Shown: positions 19,979 to 30,281, counted from the stretch's first letter. The stretch is 64,000 bases of DNA from Kordiimonadaceae bacterium (GCA_018660225.1 JABJKT010000137.1:1-64000); one strand, 5' to 3'. Notes: a model not told the origin generated them from the letters alone. Numbers and translations: made by a program.

Positions 19979-20664
19979 TTTTTTAAACCCGCTTTTCTTT
20001 CAAGTTTCATGGTGAATATGGTCAGTGGAATAAGGATCAGAAGATAGAGTAATGTGCTCATAACAAGCGGGGTTGGGTTTGCTTTCCATGCGGCAACAAT
20101 TTGCGCGGCTTTTAAAAGTTCGGTAATGGCTAAAATAGTACAAATTGACGTGTCTTTTATAATCCCCGTCCATTGATTGGAAAGGGTTGGCAGCACAATG
20201 CGAAAAGCTTGCGGCACCAGAATATATCGATAGGTTTGCAGTTGGGTCAGACCTAGCGACTGTGCGGCTTCCGACTGTGCGATGTTAATGGCTAATATCC
20301 CTGATCTAAAAGCTTCGCCAATATAAGCGGCGTGTACAAAGACAATAACGATCACCGCCGATTGAAAGGGTGAAAATGTGATGTTCAAAAAAGGCAGCCC
20401 GAAATAGACCACAATCAATGCGACGACGATCGGTGTTGCACGGCAAAATTCCAGGTAGCCAATTAAAAGTGCATTGGTAAAAGCATTACCCTTTAACCTT
20501 AAAATCGAGACGAGAAGTCCGAGTGCCGTAGACGCTATTATAGCAACAACAGCAATTTTAACGGTCATCCATAATCCGGAAAAAAGCAGTCCCCACTGGC
20601 CTTCCATTACCTGCATATTGAAAAAAATATATCTTATTTCATCTATGTCGAAAGCTCCGTCCAT
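19975..20664 (-). CDS. Amino-acid-type ABC transporter permease (HAAT)
   Basis: GYLEFCRATPIVVALIVVYFGLP, EAAQSLGLTQLQTYRYILVPQAFRIVLP. Confidence 0.92.
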   Translation of the reverse strand: MDGAFDIDEIRYIFFNMQVMEGQWGLLFSGLWMTVKIAVVAIIASTALGLLVSILRLKGNAFTNALLIGYLEFCRATPIVVALIVVYFGLPFLNITFSPFQSAVIVIVFVHAAYIGEAFRSGILAINIAQSEAAQSLGLTQLQTYRYILVPQAFRIVLPTLSNQWTGIIKDTSICTILAITELLKAAQIVAAWKANPTPLVMSTLLYLLILIPLTIFTMKLERKAGLKK

Positions 20665-21471
20665 CTAACTTTTACTCCAACGGCGACTGCGCTTTTCAAG
20701 TCGACTTGAAAATATTACAACGGGTAAAATAATTAGAAAATACAGAAAAGAAACAAATATCAAGGGTGTTACCGATCCAATTACCCCTTCCATTTGACGC
20801 GCTCTAGCGATCAATTCAGGCACCCCGACCACATAGGCAATAGAGGTGGTTTTTAATATATCAATAAGAACGGAAGTTAGCGGAGGAATGATAACTCTTA
20901 AGGCTTGCGGCAGGATAACCCACCTCATTGACTGTAAACTTCCTATACCGAGTGATTTGGCGGCATCAACTTGTGCGCGGTCAACCGAATTTATTCCTGA
21001 GCGAAAAATTTCAGTTGTGTAGGCACTAAAGAGCAGCGAAAGAGAGGCTATCACCGAGTTTGTTGAAACCAGATTTAAGCCCACATAAGGCAAAGTAAAA
21101 TATACCAGAACAACAAGCACCATCGCAGGAATGGAACGAAATAATACAATGTAAGCCGTAATTATACCGTTTAAAAACATGTTGTTATAATTTCTGATAA
21201 TGGCCATGCTTAGCCCGATGGCGGTGGCCCAAAAGCAGCTATAAAAGGATATTTTTAAAACGAGCAGCAGCGGGGAGACAAAAATATGGTAACGGCCTTC
21301 CATTTTTTCAAAATTTAAAAACTGCTCCTTAAATAGTGACCAATCAGCGCCTGAGAAAAACATCACATATATTACCAAGGCCAGAAATGCAGCTATGCTC
21401 CCACCATAGGCTATATCTTTATAGTTTTTTGAAGAGATAATCTTAATTCTCCCCTTCATCATAAAGCACAT
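20665..21471 (-). CDS. Amino-acid-type ABC transporter permease (HAAT)
   Basis: YIVLFRSIPAMVLVVLVYFTLP, DAAKSLGIGSLQSMRWVILPQALRVIIPP. Confidence 0.92.
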   Translation of the reverse strand: MCFMMKGRIKIISSKNYKDIAYGGSIAAFLALVIYVMFFSGADWSLFKEQFLNFEKMEGRYHIFVSPLLLVLKISFYSCFWATAIGLSMAIIRNYNNMFLNGIITAYIVLFRSIPAMVLVVLVYFTLPYVGLNLVSTNSVIASLSLLFSAYTTEIFRSGINSVDRAQVDAAKSLGIGSLQSMRWVILPQALRVIIPPLTSVLIDILKTTSIAYVVGVPELIARARQMEGVIGSVTPLIFVSFLYFLIILPVVIFSSRLEKRSRRWSKS

Positions 21472-22282
21472 AAGCGGAAGTGTTTTTATCGGGATAGACG
21501 CCGTGATATTTTTTGTAAATTTCGCCGATTGTTCCGTCTTTTTTCATTTCGCGAATTGCTTTGTTGAAGTCTTTGATAAGCGGTGAATTATTCCTAAAGG
21601 CAAAACCAACATTATAAGCCTCACCAAGCGTTGTTCCTCGTCTTAAACGTGATTTATGGCTAGCGATATACCAGTCGATAATACTAAGATCAGAAACCCC
21701 GCCGTCCAAGCGCCCTGTCTGAACATCCAGAAAAACATCGGGCGTACCATTATAGGATTGAATTGTGTAAGGGCCGTAGCGGTCCATATTTTCACGCAGC
21801 CAAACTTCAGCACCGGAACCTATATCTACCCCGAGTATTTTACCTTTGATATCTTTAAGCGACGAAATATCAGAATTAATGCCAACCAACATACCCATGC
21901 CGGTATCAAAATGCGGTTCCGAGAAATCCATCATGGCTTGGCGTTCTTCATTGATAAAGATATTTGACGCTGCCACATCCCATTTTTGTGAAAGAAGTCC
22001 TGTAAAAAGACCGGCCCACGCTACATCATAATAGACAATTTCTTTGTTAAGTCTTTTCGCCACTTCATTTAAAATGTCAGGCTCGTATCCTATCAAAGGC
22101 TGTGATGGATCGGAATTGGTGTAATATGAGCGTGGTGGTGTGGTGATAACTAGTCCCACATGAAGTAGGACATTACCAAGTGTGGATTTATCAGTACCGG
22201 GCGATACGATGGTTTGTGCATTTGATAAACTCGTGCAAAACATTGAAACGCAAAAAATTAAGCTGTGTATAAATACTTTCAT
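21443..22282 (-). CDS. Periplasmic amino-acid-type ABC transporter substrate-binding protein (SBP_bac_3)
   Basis: Signal peptide from M at 22282; GYEPDILNEVAKRLNKEIVYYDVAWAGLFTGLLSQKWDV; FNKAIREMKKDGTIGEIYKKYHG. Confidence 0.9.
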   Translation of the reverse strand: MKVFIHSLIFCVSMFCTSLSNAQTIVSPGTDKSTLGNVLLHVGLVITTPPRSYYTNSDPSQPLIGYEPDILNEVAKRLNKEIVYYDVAWAGLFTGLLSQKWDVAASNIFINEERQAMMDFSEPHFDTGMGMLVGINSDISSLKDIKGKILGVDIGSGAEVWLRENMDRYGPYTIQSYNGTPDVFLDVQTGRLDGGVSDLSIIDWYIASHKSRLRRGTTLGEAYNVGFAFRNNSPLIKDFNKAIREMKKDGTIGEIYKKYHGVYPDKNTSAYVLYDEGEN

Positions 22283-22292
22283 CTGCTTCCCA

Positions 22293-23726
22293 TCATGAAT
22301 ACCGTGTCTGGCCCCAAAAGCCGTCCGGTAATTCAAGAAACTCTTTCGCATCCATTCGTTCAATCATTGCGTCTGTTTCGCGCCCGGCTTCTTTTAAAAT
22401 ATCATCCTTATTGACCCGGGTCGGTATTTTATCTTCCATCATTATTTCCCCGCCAACAATCACCGTATCAACGTCATTGCCATTGGCATAGCATGCTAGG
22501 CGGAAAGCTTCCATATGAACTGGATACATATGAGCGGATTGCATATCTACTATGGTTATATCAGCGCGCTTGCCGACTTCTAAAGACCCAATTTCATCAC
22601 CTAAGCCAAGGGCGTTTGCCCCGTCAATAGTCGCCATTTCAAGCGCTTTACCGGGCGGCATATATGACGCGTCCCCGTAATGGGTGCGGTGGTAATGCAT
22701 TAATTGTTGAATGTGGCGAAACATATCGGATGAACGGTCAGGTGCCGTCGCATCGGAGCCAAGCCCAACAGTAACACCAGCATCAATTAAGTCGATTACG
22801 GGACAATATCCATAAATGGACGCAACAGCCGATGGATTATGGGCGATACGGGTATTTGTTTCGGCGCAAATGGCAATTTCTTCATCTGACAAGTTTGTTG
22901 CATGTGATAACAAAGCATCCGGCCCTAAAAGCCCTAGATCATGGGCCCGTTTTACGGAACCACCTGTATGTCCATCCTGAGTGAATAACACGCTCGCCTC
23001 TTTGGATATGGCGCGGACATGCTGGGCTTGGCGTTTTGCTTCTTCATAGTTGGTATCGGTCATTTTTTCTTGATGTTCATTGCGAAGAACGGGATAAATC
23101 ATCGCAATATTGATACAGTCATTTCCCGCTTTATGCCAGCGCGACAAAACATTTTCGCATGTGGCTATTTGCCTCTCGAAATCAACTGGATACTTGGTGC
23201 ATTGATCACCGTCCCACTTGGCATATGTTAAGGGGTGCGGCGCGCGGGTAGGGCCAACGGCAACTATGGAGCGGGTACCAACCTCTAGTACGCCTTGGCA
23301 GTGCGCATCTGCGTAAACGGGATCATCGGTTCGCATGATGGTATCGCCGCCACCCAGTAAGGACACGCCGCACGTTACGCCAAACCGCAACCTTTCCAGT
23401 GCGGCTAGCCTTGCTTCCGCATACCAATATTCAGGTGTTGATCCTGATGTATATACCTTGCCGCAAAATTCTTCCCAGTCACCATTCATGGCGATGGTTT
23501 TAACCAAGGCGTGACCGGCATGGGCGTGTACATCAATAAGTCCGGGAATAATGACTTTACCTGTCGCGTCAATAACGCGCTGCGCAGTGTAGCTATCGCT
23601 GATGGTTTTGGCGGGACCAATAAAAATGATGCGGTCTTTATCAATGACAATCGCACCCTCATTAATGATCTGCCGGCTTTTATCTATCGTGATAACCGTC
23701 CCGCCAGTAATTATAAGATCCGCCAT
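22293..23726 (-). CDS. Amidohydrolase family metal-dependent hydrolase (SsnA/TrzA/guanine deaminase-like)
   Basis: VIDATGKVIIPGLIDVHAHAGH, GLGSDATAPDRSSDMFRHIQ, ANALGLGDEIGSLEVGKRADITIVD. Confidence 0.9.
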   Translation of the reverse strand: MADLIITGGTVITIDKSRQIINEGAIVIDKDRIIFIGPAKTISDSYTAQRVIDATGKVIIPGLIDVHAHAGHALVKTIAMNGDWEEFCGKVYTSGSTPEYWYAEARLAALERLRFGVTCGVSLLGGGDTIMRTDDPVYADAHCQGVLEVGTRSIVAVGPTRAPHPLTYAKWDGDQCTKYPVDFERQIATCENVLSRWHKAGNDCINIAMIYPVLRNEHQEKMTDTNYEEAKRQAQHVRAISKEASVLFTQDGHTGGSVKRAHDLGLLGPDALLSHATNLSDEEIAICAETNTRIAHNPSAVASIYGYCPVIDLIDAGVTVGLGSDATAPDRSSDMFRHIQQLMHYHRTHYGDASYMPPGKALEMATIDGANALGLGDEIGSLEVGKRADITIVDMQSAHMYPVHMEAFRLACYANGNDVDTVIVGGEIMMEDKIPTRVNKDDILKEAGRETDAMIERMDAKEFLELPDGFWGQTRYS

Positions 23727-23860
23727 CCATTCCTTCTTTATTTTTTAATCTATTAATTTCAAACATAGTACGAGAAATTATTGAGATATGCGATATAAAA
23801 AACAAGTGTTTATCAGAATATATTATTGGGCTACACTGGCCTTATCTTAGGGAGCATTAC

Positions 23861-25639
23861 ATGAAAATTCGCAGCATTATTATATTTTTTACAGTTTTAA
23901 TTGGTGGAAGCCTGACCTCAATCGCGCAGGAAAGTGCTGAACACCTTAATAAAGGTGGTGGGGACCGGATATACGGTGAACCATGGGCGACTAGAAGCGC
24001 GGTGCTTGGTACCCATGCTATGGTGGCAACCAGTCATCCACTGGCCAGTCAAATCGCCATTGATATATTAAAATCCGGCGGCAATGCTGTAGACGCGGCT
24101 ATTGCCGCTAATGCTACGCTTGGTTTGATGGAACCGACAGGTAATGGCATTGGCGGTGATCTGTTTGCGATTATTTGGGATCCGAAGACTGAAAAATTAC
24201 ACGGCCTTAATGCATCAGGTCGTTCGTCCATGAGCCAGACACTTGATCAGCTAAAAGCTAAGCTTGGCCCCGATAGGCGCACTATTCCAGGACGCGGGGT
24301 ATATTCCGTGTCAATCCCCGGTGCTGTTGATGGCTGGGATATGCTGCGTAAGCGTTTTGGATCAATGGACATGGCGGAGCTGATGGCGCCGGCGGTAGGT
24401 TACGCCCGCGAAGGATTCCCAATGACGCAAGTGATTGGGAGTGATATGGCGAATAACATGGTTTCTTATGGTCGCAGCTTTGCAAACGGATCTATTGAAG
24501 AATTTGATAATTTTAGCAACCTTTATTTCAAAGGTGGAAAAGCGCTAGCTGAAGGCGAAATTTTCAAAAATCCTGATCTGGCGAACACGCTGGAAACAAT
24601 TGGCCGCGAAGGAAGGGATGCTTTTTATAAAGGCAGTATTGCCCGCACTATGGCCGCCTATATGGAACGTAATGGCGGGCCGCTTACATATGATGATTTT
24701 GCTGCCCATAGTGGAAACTGGATAGAGCCGGTGTCCGTTAATTACCGCGGGCTTGATGTGTGGGAACTTCCACCAAACGGGCAGGGCATTGCCGCACTAC
24801 AGATACTGAACATAATGGAAGGCTATGATGTTGCATCGATGGACCGCGCAGGTGCAGATTATTGGCATCTGTTCGTTGAAGCATCGAAAGTGGCCTATGC
24901 GGACAGGGCTAGATTTTATGCCGATCCAGATTTTTATAAAGTGTCCGTTGAAACTCTGCTTTCAAAGGAATATGCCGCTGATCGGGCTAAGCTGATTGAT
25001 ATGAATAAGGCCGCGACCAAAGTTGATCACGGCGATCCAAAACTGATGGAAGGGGATACAATTTACCTGACCATTGCCGATGAAGACGGTATGATGGTAT
25101 CTCTTATCCAGTCAAACTATTCGCAGATGGGCTCAGGTCTTGTGCCGGACGGTCTTGGTTTTGCGTTTCAAAATCGCGGTGCGCTCTTTTCACTTGATGC
25201 AAATCATCCCAATGCTTATGAGCCAAACAAGCGACCCTTCCATACCATTATTCCGGCGTTCGTTACCAAGGACGGCAAACCATGGATGAGCTTTGGCCTT
25301 ATGGGCGGTGCGATCCAGCCGCAGGGTCACGCGCAGATCATTGTTGATATGGTAGATTTTGGTATGACGGTACAAGAAGCCGGTGACGCGGCACGCTTTT
25401 TTCACACAGGGTCAACAGAACCCACCAGTAATGGCCGCGAAATGGAAGACGGCGGCACTCTGCTAATTGAAAAAGGTATTTCCCTTGAAATTGCCGAAGA
25501 ACTCCGCCGCCGTGGTCACAAAGTCAGATACACAACCGGACCTTTTGGTGGTTATGAAGCGATCTATAAAGATCCTGTGACAGGCGTATACTGGGGCGCT
25601 ACTGAAATGCGCAAGGACGGTACAGCGATCGGTTATTGA
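23861..25639 (+). CDS. ggt: Gamma-glutamyltransferase (periplasmic)
   Basis: Signal peptide; GGNAVDAAIAANATLGLMEPTGNGIGGDLFAIIWD; GDTIYLTIADEDGMMVSLIQSNYSQMGSG. Confidence 0.92.
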   Translation: MKIRSIIIFFTVLIGGSLTSIAQESAEHLNKGGGDRIYGEPWATRSAVLGTHAMVATSHPLASQIAIDILKSGGNAVDAAIAANATLGLMEPTGNGIGGDLFAIIWDPKTEKLHGLNASGRSSMSQTLDQLKAKLGPDRRTIPGRGVYSVSIPGAVDGWDMLRKRFGSMDMAELMAPAVGYAREGFPMTQVIGSDMANNMVSYGRSFANGSIEEFDNFSNLYFKGGKALAEGEIFKNPDLANTLETIGREGRDAFYKGSIARTMAAYMERNGGPLTYDDFAAHSGNWIEPVSVNYRGLDVWELPPNGQGIAALQILNIMEGYDVASMDRAGADYWHLFVEASKVAYADRARFYADPDFYKVSVETLLSKEYAADRAKLIDMNKAATKVDHGDPKLMEGDTIYLTIADEDGMMVSLIQSNYSQMGSGLVPDGLGFAFQNRGALFSLDANHPNAYEPNKRPFHTIIPAFVTKDGKPWMSFGLMGGAIQPQGHAQIIVDMVDFGMTVQEAGDAARFFHTGSTEPTSNGREMEDGGTLLIEKGISLEIAEELRRRGHKVRYTTGPFGGYEAIYKDPVTGVYWGATEMRKDGTAIGY

Positions 25640-25710
25640 TTTTACTAATTAACCTTGACCCTCTTATACATTTAGGCAATGATTTCCCCATAAAATAAAA
25701 GGAGGATATC

Positions 25711-27264
25711 TTGCATAAATCATTAGCTTTTTTCACGGGGCTTTTCTGTGCCCTTTTAATGTCGGCTTCGGCGCTGGCGCAAACAAATGTGCATTTCTTA
25801 AATTCATCACCGATGAGCGGTAATATTGTCCTTGGTATTCATGAAGACGGCGAACTTGGCAGTTTCGCGGGTACTATTGACGGTGATACAAATGGTGGAC
25901 TTTCTCATATCCTAAAAGCTTCCGGGTTTAGCGGTAAAGCCCAGACCACTAAACTGGTTCCTGCACCAATGGGATCAGATTATGCTCAAATATTGCTTGT
26001 CGGCCTTGGCGCAAAAGATGGCGAAATAAGCGACCTGATTTTGCAGAAAATTGGCGGAAATGCCGTGCAAAAAGCGGTTACGGCTTTTAAGGTGGCCCCG
26101 CCGATGATTTTTGATGTATCGCCTGAAGTGGCCGCTCATATTGCTTATGGTGCGAAGCTTGGCAGTTATTATTTTGATAAATATTATACCGCTGAAAAAC
26201 GTCATAAAAGTCAGGAAAGCCTGACTATAGTTACCAATGATAGCACTTCGACGAGCGAATTTTATCTAGCGGAACTCGACCCGGTGGCCAATGCCATGTG
26301 GCACACTCGTGATATATCCAATGAACCGGCTAATGTTATTTACCCTGAAAGCTTTGTGGAACGTTGGAGTGCCCATTTTGAGGGTATGGAAAATGTTACT
26401 ATCAAAATCATTGATGAAAATGAAATGCTCGAGCGTGGTATGGGGGCAATTTATGGCGTCGGACGTGGTAGCACGCGCCCGCCGCGCATGATGATTATTG
26501 AGTATATGGGCGGTGATGAGGGCGATAATCCTGTTGTCATCGTTGGTAAGGGGATAACATTTGATAGTGGCGGTATAAGCCTTAAAAATCCACTTAATAT
26601 GTGGAACCAGAAATTTGATATGTCAGGCGCAGCGAGCGCAATTGGAACGGTACATGCCTTAGCTGGGCGCGGTGCAAAAATAAATGCGGTCGGCATTGCG
26701 GCGCTGGCGGAAAATATGCCCGGTGCCAATGCACAGCGACCGGGTGATGTGGTAAAATCCCTGTCCGGTAAAACGATCCAAATTCGCTCTACGGACGCAG
26801 AAGGTCGTTTGGTTCTTGCCGATGCAATGTATTACGGTGATATGACCTATAACCCGCCTTTACTTGTGGATATGGCGACCTTGACCGGGGCAGCCCGCGG
26901 GGCGCTCGGGGCAGATTACGGGGCACTTTTTTCACGTCATGATGATCTGGCCGAAAAGCTTTTTGAAATGGGTAAAATAACCGGTGATGATGTATGGCGA
27001 CTTCCGTTAAATGATAAACATTTTAAGGCCATTCAAAATAATGTCGCGGATGTTATGAATTCCGGGCCTTCTGCGCCCGGGGCGAGTGCGGGTGCCGCTT
27101 TTGTCGGCACATTCGTGCGCGACACGACTAATTGGCTTCATTTGGATTACGCAGGAATTGCTTATTCCGATGTGCCGTCACCAACAAAATCATCACCCGG
27201 ATCAAGAGCCTTTGGTGTAAGGCTCCTAAACGGATTTATTAAAAAATATTACGAGGAAAAGTAA
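25711..27264 (+). CDS. M17 leucyl aminopeptidase with signal peptide
   Basis: VGKGITFDSGGISLKNPLNMWNQKFDMSGAA, RSTDAEGRLVLADAMYYG; N-terminal signal sequence ...SASALAQ. Confidence 0.92.
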   Translation: MHKSLAFFTGLFCALLMSASALAQTNVHFLNSSPMSGNIVLGIHEDGELGSFAGTIDGDTNGGLSHILKASGFSGKAQTTKLVPAPMGSDYAQILLVGLGAKDGEISDLILQKIGGNAVQKAVTAFKVAPPMIFDVSPEVAAHIAYGAKLGSYYFDKYYTAEKRHKSQESLTIVTNDSTSTSEFYLAELDPVANAMWHTRDISNEPANVIYPESFVERWSAHFEGMENVTIKIIDENEMLERGMGAIYGVGRGSTRPPRMMIIEYMGGDEGDNPVVIVGKGITFDSGGISLKNPLNMWNQKFDMSGAASAIGTVHALAGRGAKINAVGIAALAENMPGANAQRPGDVVKSLSGKTIQIRSTDAEGRLVLADAMYYGDMTYNPPLLVDMATLTGAARGALGADYGALFSRHDDLAEKLFEMGKITGDDVWRLPLNDKHFKAIQNNVADVMNSGPSAPGASAGAAFVGTFVRDTTNWLHLDYAGIAYSDVPSPTKSSPGSRAFGVRLLNGFIKKYYEEK

Positions 27265-27266
27265 CC

Positions 27267-29075
27267 ATGTCAGATAAAACAAAATTAAACAGAAGAAAAT
27301 TTCTTAAAACAGTGCCTGTTGGCGCAGCAGCGACGTTGGGAGCCGCTAGCGTCGCTAGCGCTCAAAACGCAGGAACGCGTATCAGCTATAATCACGGCGT
27401 GGCAAGCGGTGATCCGCTTCAGGACAGGGTGATCATCTGGACGCGTGTTACACCTAGCGAAAGCAATCATAACGGCATCGTTCATATAAACTGGGACATT
27501 GCCACTGATAGCGGTTTTTCAAATATCGTAACGTCGGGTCATATCCATACCGGACAAGGCAGTGATTATACCGCAAAAGCCGATGCCGATGGACTAGAAG
27601 CGGGGCAAAGTTATTTCTATCGCTTTCGTGTAGGTGATCAGGTGTCACCAATTGGTGAAACACGTACTTTGGCCGCATCAGGAAAAAAACCTGTTCGTCT
27701 GGCCATTGTATCCTGTTCCAATTATCCCTTCGGATATTTCAATGCGTATCGTGCGGTTTGCGATAATGGTCCGTTTGATGCGGTACTTCATTTGGGTGAT
27801 TATATATATGATTATCAACAGGGCCGTTATCAGTCGCCAAATGCTGAAAAAATGGGTCGCTTGGTAGACCCGCCCCATGAAATAGTGACGATTTCTGATT
27901 ACAGACGCCGTTATGCGCAATATAGAACCGACCCTGATCTTCAGGAAATCCACAAAAAATTCCCATTTATTTGTGCATGGGATGACCACGAATTTGCCAA
28001 CAACACCTATTTTGAGGGCGCCGAAAATCATAATGGCGGTGAGGGAGATTGGCATACTCGTAGGGCGGCGGCTAATCAAGCCTATTTCGAATGGATGCCT
28101 ATGCGCGAAGAGCAGTTGTTTGTCAGCTATCGTTCGTTTGATTTTGGTGATCTTGCAACGCTCGCCATGCTCGATACCCGCCTTATTGGTCGGGAACGGG
28201 GCCTTGAATATGGCAGAGATGCAGATTGGATCAAAACAGCGGTTGATGATGGCCGTGGCGGCAAAACGACGGTTCCCATCGCTTATGACGCGGATGGTAA
28301 CGAAGTGACCGATGCTAAGACGCTTAGGGAACTGACCCCAAGAACCCTACTCGAAGGATGGGAATATCGCCGTGATTATCCGGCCTTTCACAAACGCTTA
28401 GAAACTGAAGAGCGTTCTATGCTCGGCGCGCCGCAAGAAAGGTGGCTCAAAGAGACGCTCGTGGCATCAAAACGAGCAGACATTCCTTGGCAAATTCTTG
28501 GTCAACAGGTGATTATGAGTTTTCAGGCAAGTCCACCAAGGTCTGACGTTTATACAGCAGAAGAAAGAGAGCAAGCATCGGACGGACAAAAGGCTAACTG
28601 GAAAAGACAAGATGATCTCGGCTTTACGTATAATCCCGATGCTTGGGATGGCTACCAGCCCGCGAGAAAACGCGTTTTAGATATGCTCGAAGAACACGCT
28701 AATAATTCTATCGTTGTGGCTGGGGACACCCATTGCGGGTGGGCCCATTCACTTTGCCACGAAAAGGGCGGTAAACATTACGGTGCGGAATTTGCCGTTC
28801 AAGGTATTACATCACCAGGACAAGGTGACAATAATTCTCATGCCGACGCCATAATGGACAAATATTACAAGGCCAATGACCATATGGCTTATGCGAGTAC
28901 ATATGGGCGTGGATATATGACCGTTACAATATCCGAAGACGCCTCAATCGCCGATTGGTATGTGGTATCTGATATTGAAAGTAAAGACTTCGAAGTCACT
29001 CACAAAAAATCCCTGCGTTATAAAGCCGGTGACGCTCTAGATGGTAAAGTAGAACTGGAAAATATACGGGTATAA
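27267..29075 (+). CDS. phoD: Alkaline phosphatase D (PhoD family) with Tat signal
   Basis: NRRKFLKTVPVGAAATLGAASVASAQ; SGDPLQDRVIIWTRVTP; HLGDYIYDYQQGRY; WDDHEFANNTY; VVAGDTHCGWAH. Confidence 0.9.
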   Translation: MSDKTKLNRRKFLKTVPVGAAATLGAASVASAQNAGTRISYNHGVASGDPLQDRVIIWTRVTPSESNHNGIVHINWDIATDSGFSNIVTSGHIHTGQGSDYTAKADADGLEAGQSYFYRFRVGDQVSPIGETRTLAASGKKPVRLAIVSCSNYPFGYFNAYRAVCDNGPFDAVLHLGDYIYDYQQGRYQSPNAEKMGRLVDPPHEIVTISDYRRRYAQYRTDPDLQEIHKKFPFICAWDDHEFANNTYFEGAENHNGGEGDWHTRRAAANQAYFEWMPMREEQLFVSYRSFDFGDLATLAMLDTRLIGRERGLEYGRDADWIKTAVDDGRGGKTTVPIAYDADGNEVTDAKTLRELTPRTLLEGWEYRRDYPAFHKRLETEERSMLGAPQERWLKETLVASKRADIPWQILGQQVIMSFQASPPRSDVYTAEEREQASDGQKANWKRQDDLGFTYNPDAWDGYQPARKRVLDMLEEHANNSIVVAGDTHCGWAHSLCHEKGGKHYGAEFAVQGITSPGQGDNNSHADAIMDKYYKANDHMAYASTYGRGYMTVTISEDASIADWYVVSDIESKDFEVTHKKSLRYKAGDALDGKVELENIRV

Positions 29076-29093
29076 TAAAGAATATTACGAGGG

Positions 29094-29119
29094 GAATTAA
29101 TTCTGCTCAGAATTAATTC
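29094..29119. repeat. Perfect 11-bp inverted repeat with 4-nt loop (GAATTAATTCT-GCTC-AGAATTAATTC)
   Basis: Direct reading of the phoD-saccharopine dehydrogenase intergenic region; each arm contains the self-palindrome GAATTAATTC. Confidence 0.8.
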
Positions 29120-29192
29120 ACTACTCTTTACAAGGTTAAAATTAAGCTATATTAAGATTATTTTGTACACTTGAACAATTGGATAATTACGC

Positions 29193-30281
29193 ATGAATAG
29201 CTCGGTAATAAAAACCATCTGGTTACGCTCAGAATCGCGCCCGACAGAGCGCCGGACACCGCTTCTCGCAGATGGTGCAAAAGCGCTTCTTGAAGACGGG
29301 TACCGTGTCGTTGTGGAACGGTCGGAAAATCGCATTATTGATGATAGTGAATACGCCGATGCGGGCTGTGAAATGGTTGATGCGGACGGCTGGATGGATC
29401 CGCCGGAAGATGCGCTTATTCTTGGGCTTAAAGAACTTCCGGATGAGCCAGCGGTGATTAAAAATCCTCATATTTTATTTGCTCACGCTTATAAAGAACA
29501 GATGGGTTGGAAAGAAATGCTGACACGGTTTGTTGATGGCGGTGCTGATCTGCTTGATATTGAATATATGACCCGTGAAAACGGAATGCGATATGTGGCC
29601 TTTGGTTACCGCGCAGGTTATATGGGCGCGGCGTTATCGCTTCTTCATTGGTTCAGTAGCCAGTCGGGGAACGGTAGTTACCTTGATAACACTCTGGTGC
29701 CTTTCGAAAATGGCGACCTACTTGATGAAACTATTGCGGGTCTTGCAAAAGGCACTAAAAAACCAAAAGTGCTTATCATTGGGGCGGGCGGACGCTGCGG
29801 TGCTGGGGCCACTGAAATTTATGAGCGCCACGGTGCTGAAGTTACCAAATGGGACTGGGAAGAAACGGTCAATATTGACCGTGAAGCCGTTATGGATCAT
29901 GACATACTGATTAATTGCGCCTTTATCAAAAGCAAAGGTTCACCTTTTATTCGCCGTGAAGACCTTGTGCCGGGCACACGCCTTTCTATTGTCACCGATG
30001 TTTCCTGTGATCCGTTCAGTGATTTTAATCCTGTGCCGATTTATAGTGAGCCGACAAGTTGGGACAAGGCGTATATCGCCGTAGATGGTGAGGGTGATAA
30101 ATCAATTGACCTAATCGCTATTGATAACCTACCGTCACTTCTTCCACGTGAAAGCAGTGAGGAATTTTCAGAGCTTATGCTGCCGCATCTTAAGGTTCTG
30201 AAAACGCGCGAGAATGAACAACCATGGCGCTCTTCCAAGGCCTGCTTTGATGAAGCGGTCGAAAGAATGAATAAAAGCTAA
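29193..30281 (+). CDS. Saccharopine dehydrogenase, NAD+/L-lysine-forming type (LYS1-like; AlaDH/PNT-type fold)
   Basis: IWLRSESRPTERRTPLLADGAKALLEDGYRVVVERSENRIIDDSEY; ILFAHAYKEQMGWKEMLTRF; LIIGAGGRCGAGATEIYERHGAEVTKWD. Confidence 0.85.
   Translation: MNSSVIKTIWLRSESRPTERRTPLLADGAKALLEDGYRVVVERSENRIIDDSEYADAGCEMVDADGWMDPPEDALILGLKELPDEPAVIKNPHILFAHAYKEQMGWKEMLTRFVDGGADLLDIEYMTRENGMRYVAFGYRAGYMGAALSLLHWFSSQSGNGSYLDNTLVPFENGDLLDETIAGLAKGTKKPKVLIIGAGGRCGAGATEIYERHGAEVTKWDWEETVNIDREAVMDHDILINCAFIKSKGSPFIRREDLVPGTRLSIVTDVSCDPFSDFNPVPIYSEPTSWDKAYIAVDGEGDKSIDLIAIDNLPSLLPRESSEEFSELMLPHLKVLKTRENEQPWRSSKACFDEAVERMNKS

Noticed and set aside
27678-28079. 133-aa minus-strand ORF antisense to phoD
   Set aside because: Shadow ORF; phoD frame has clear conserved motifs.
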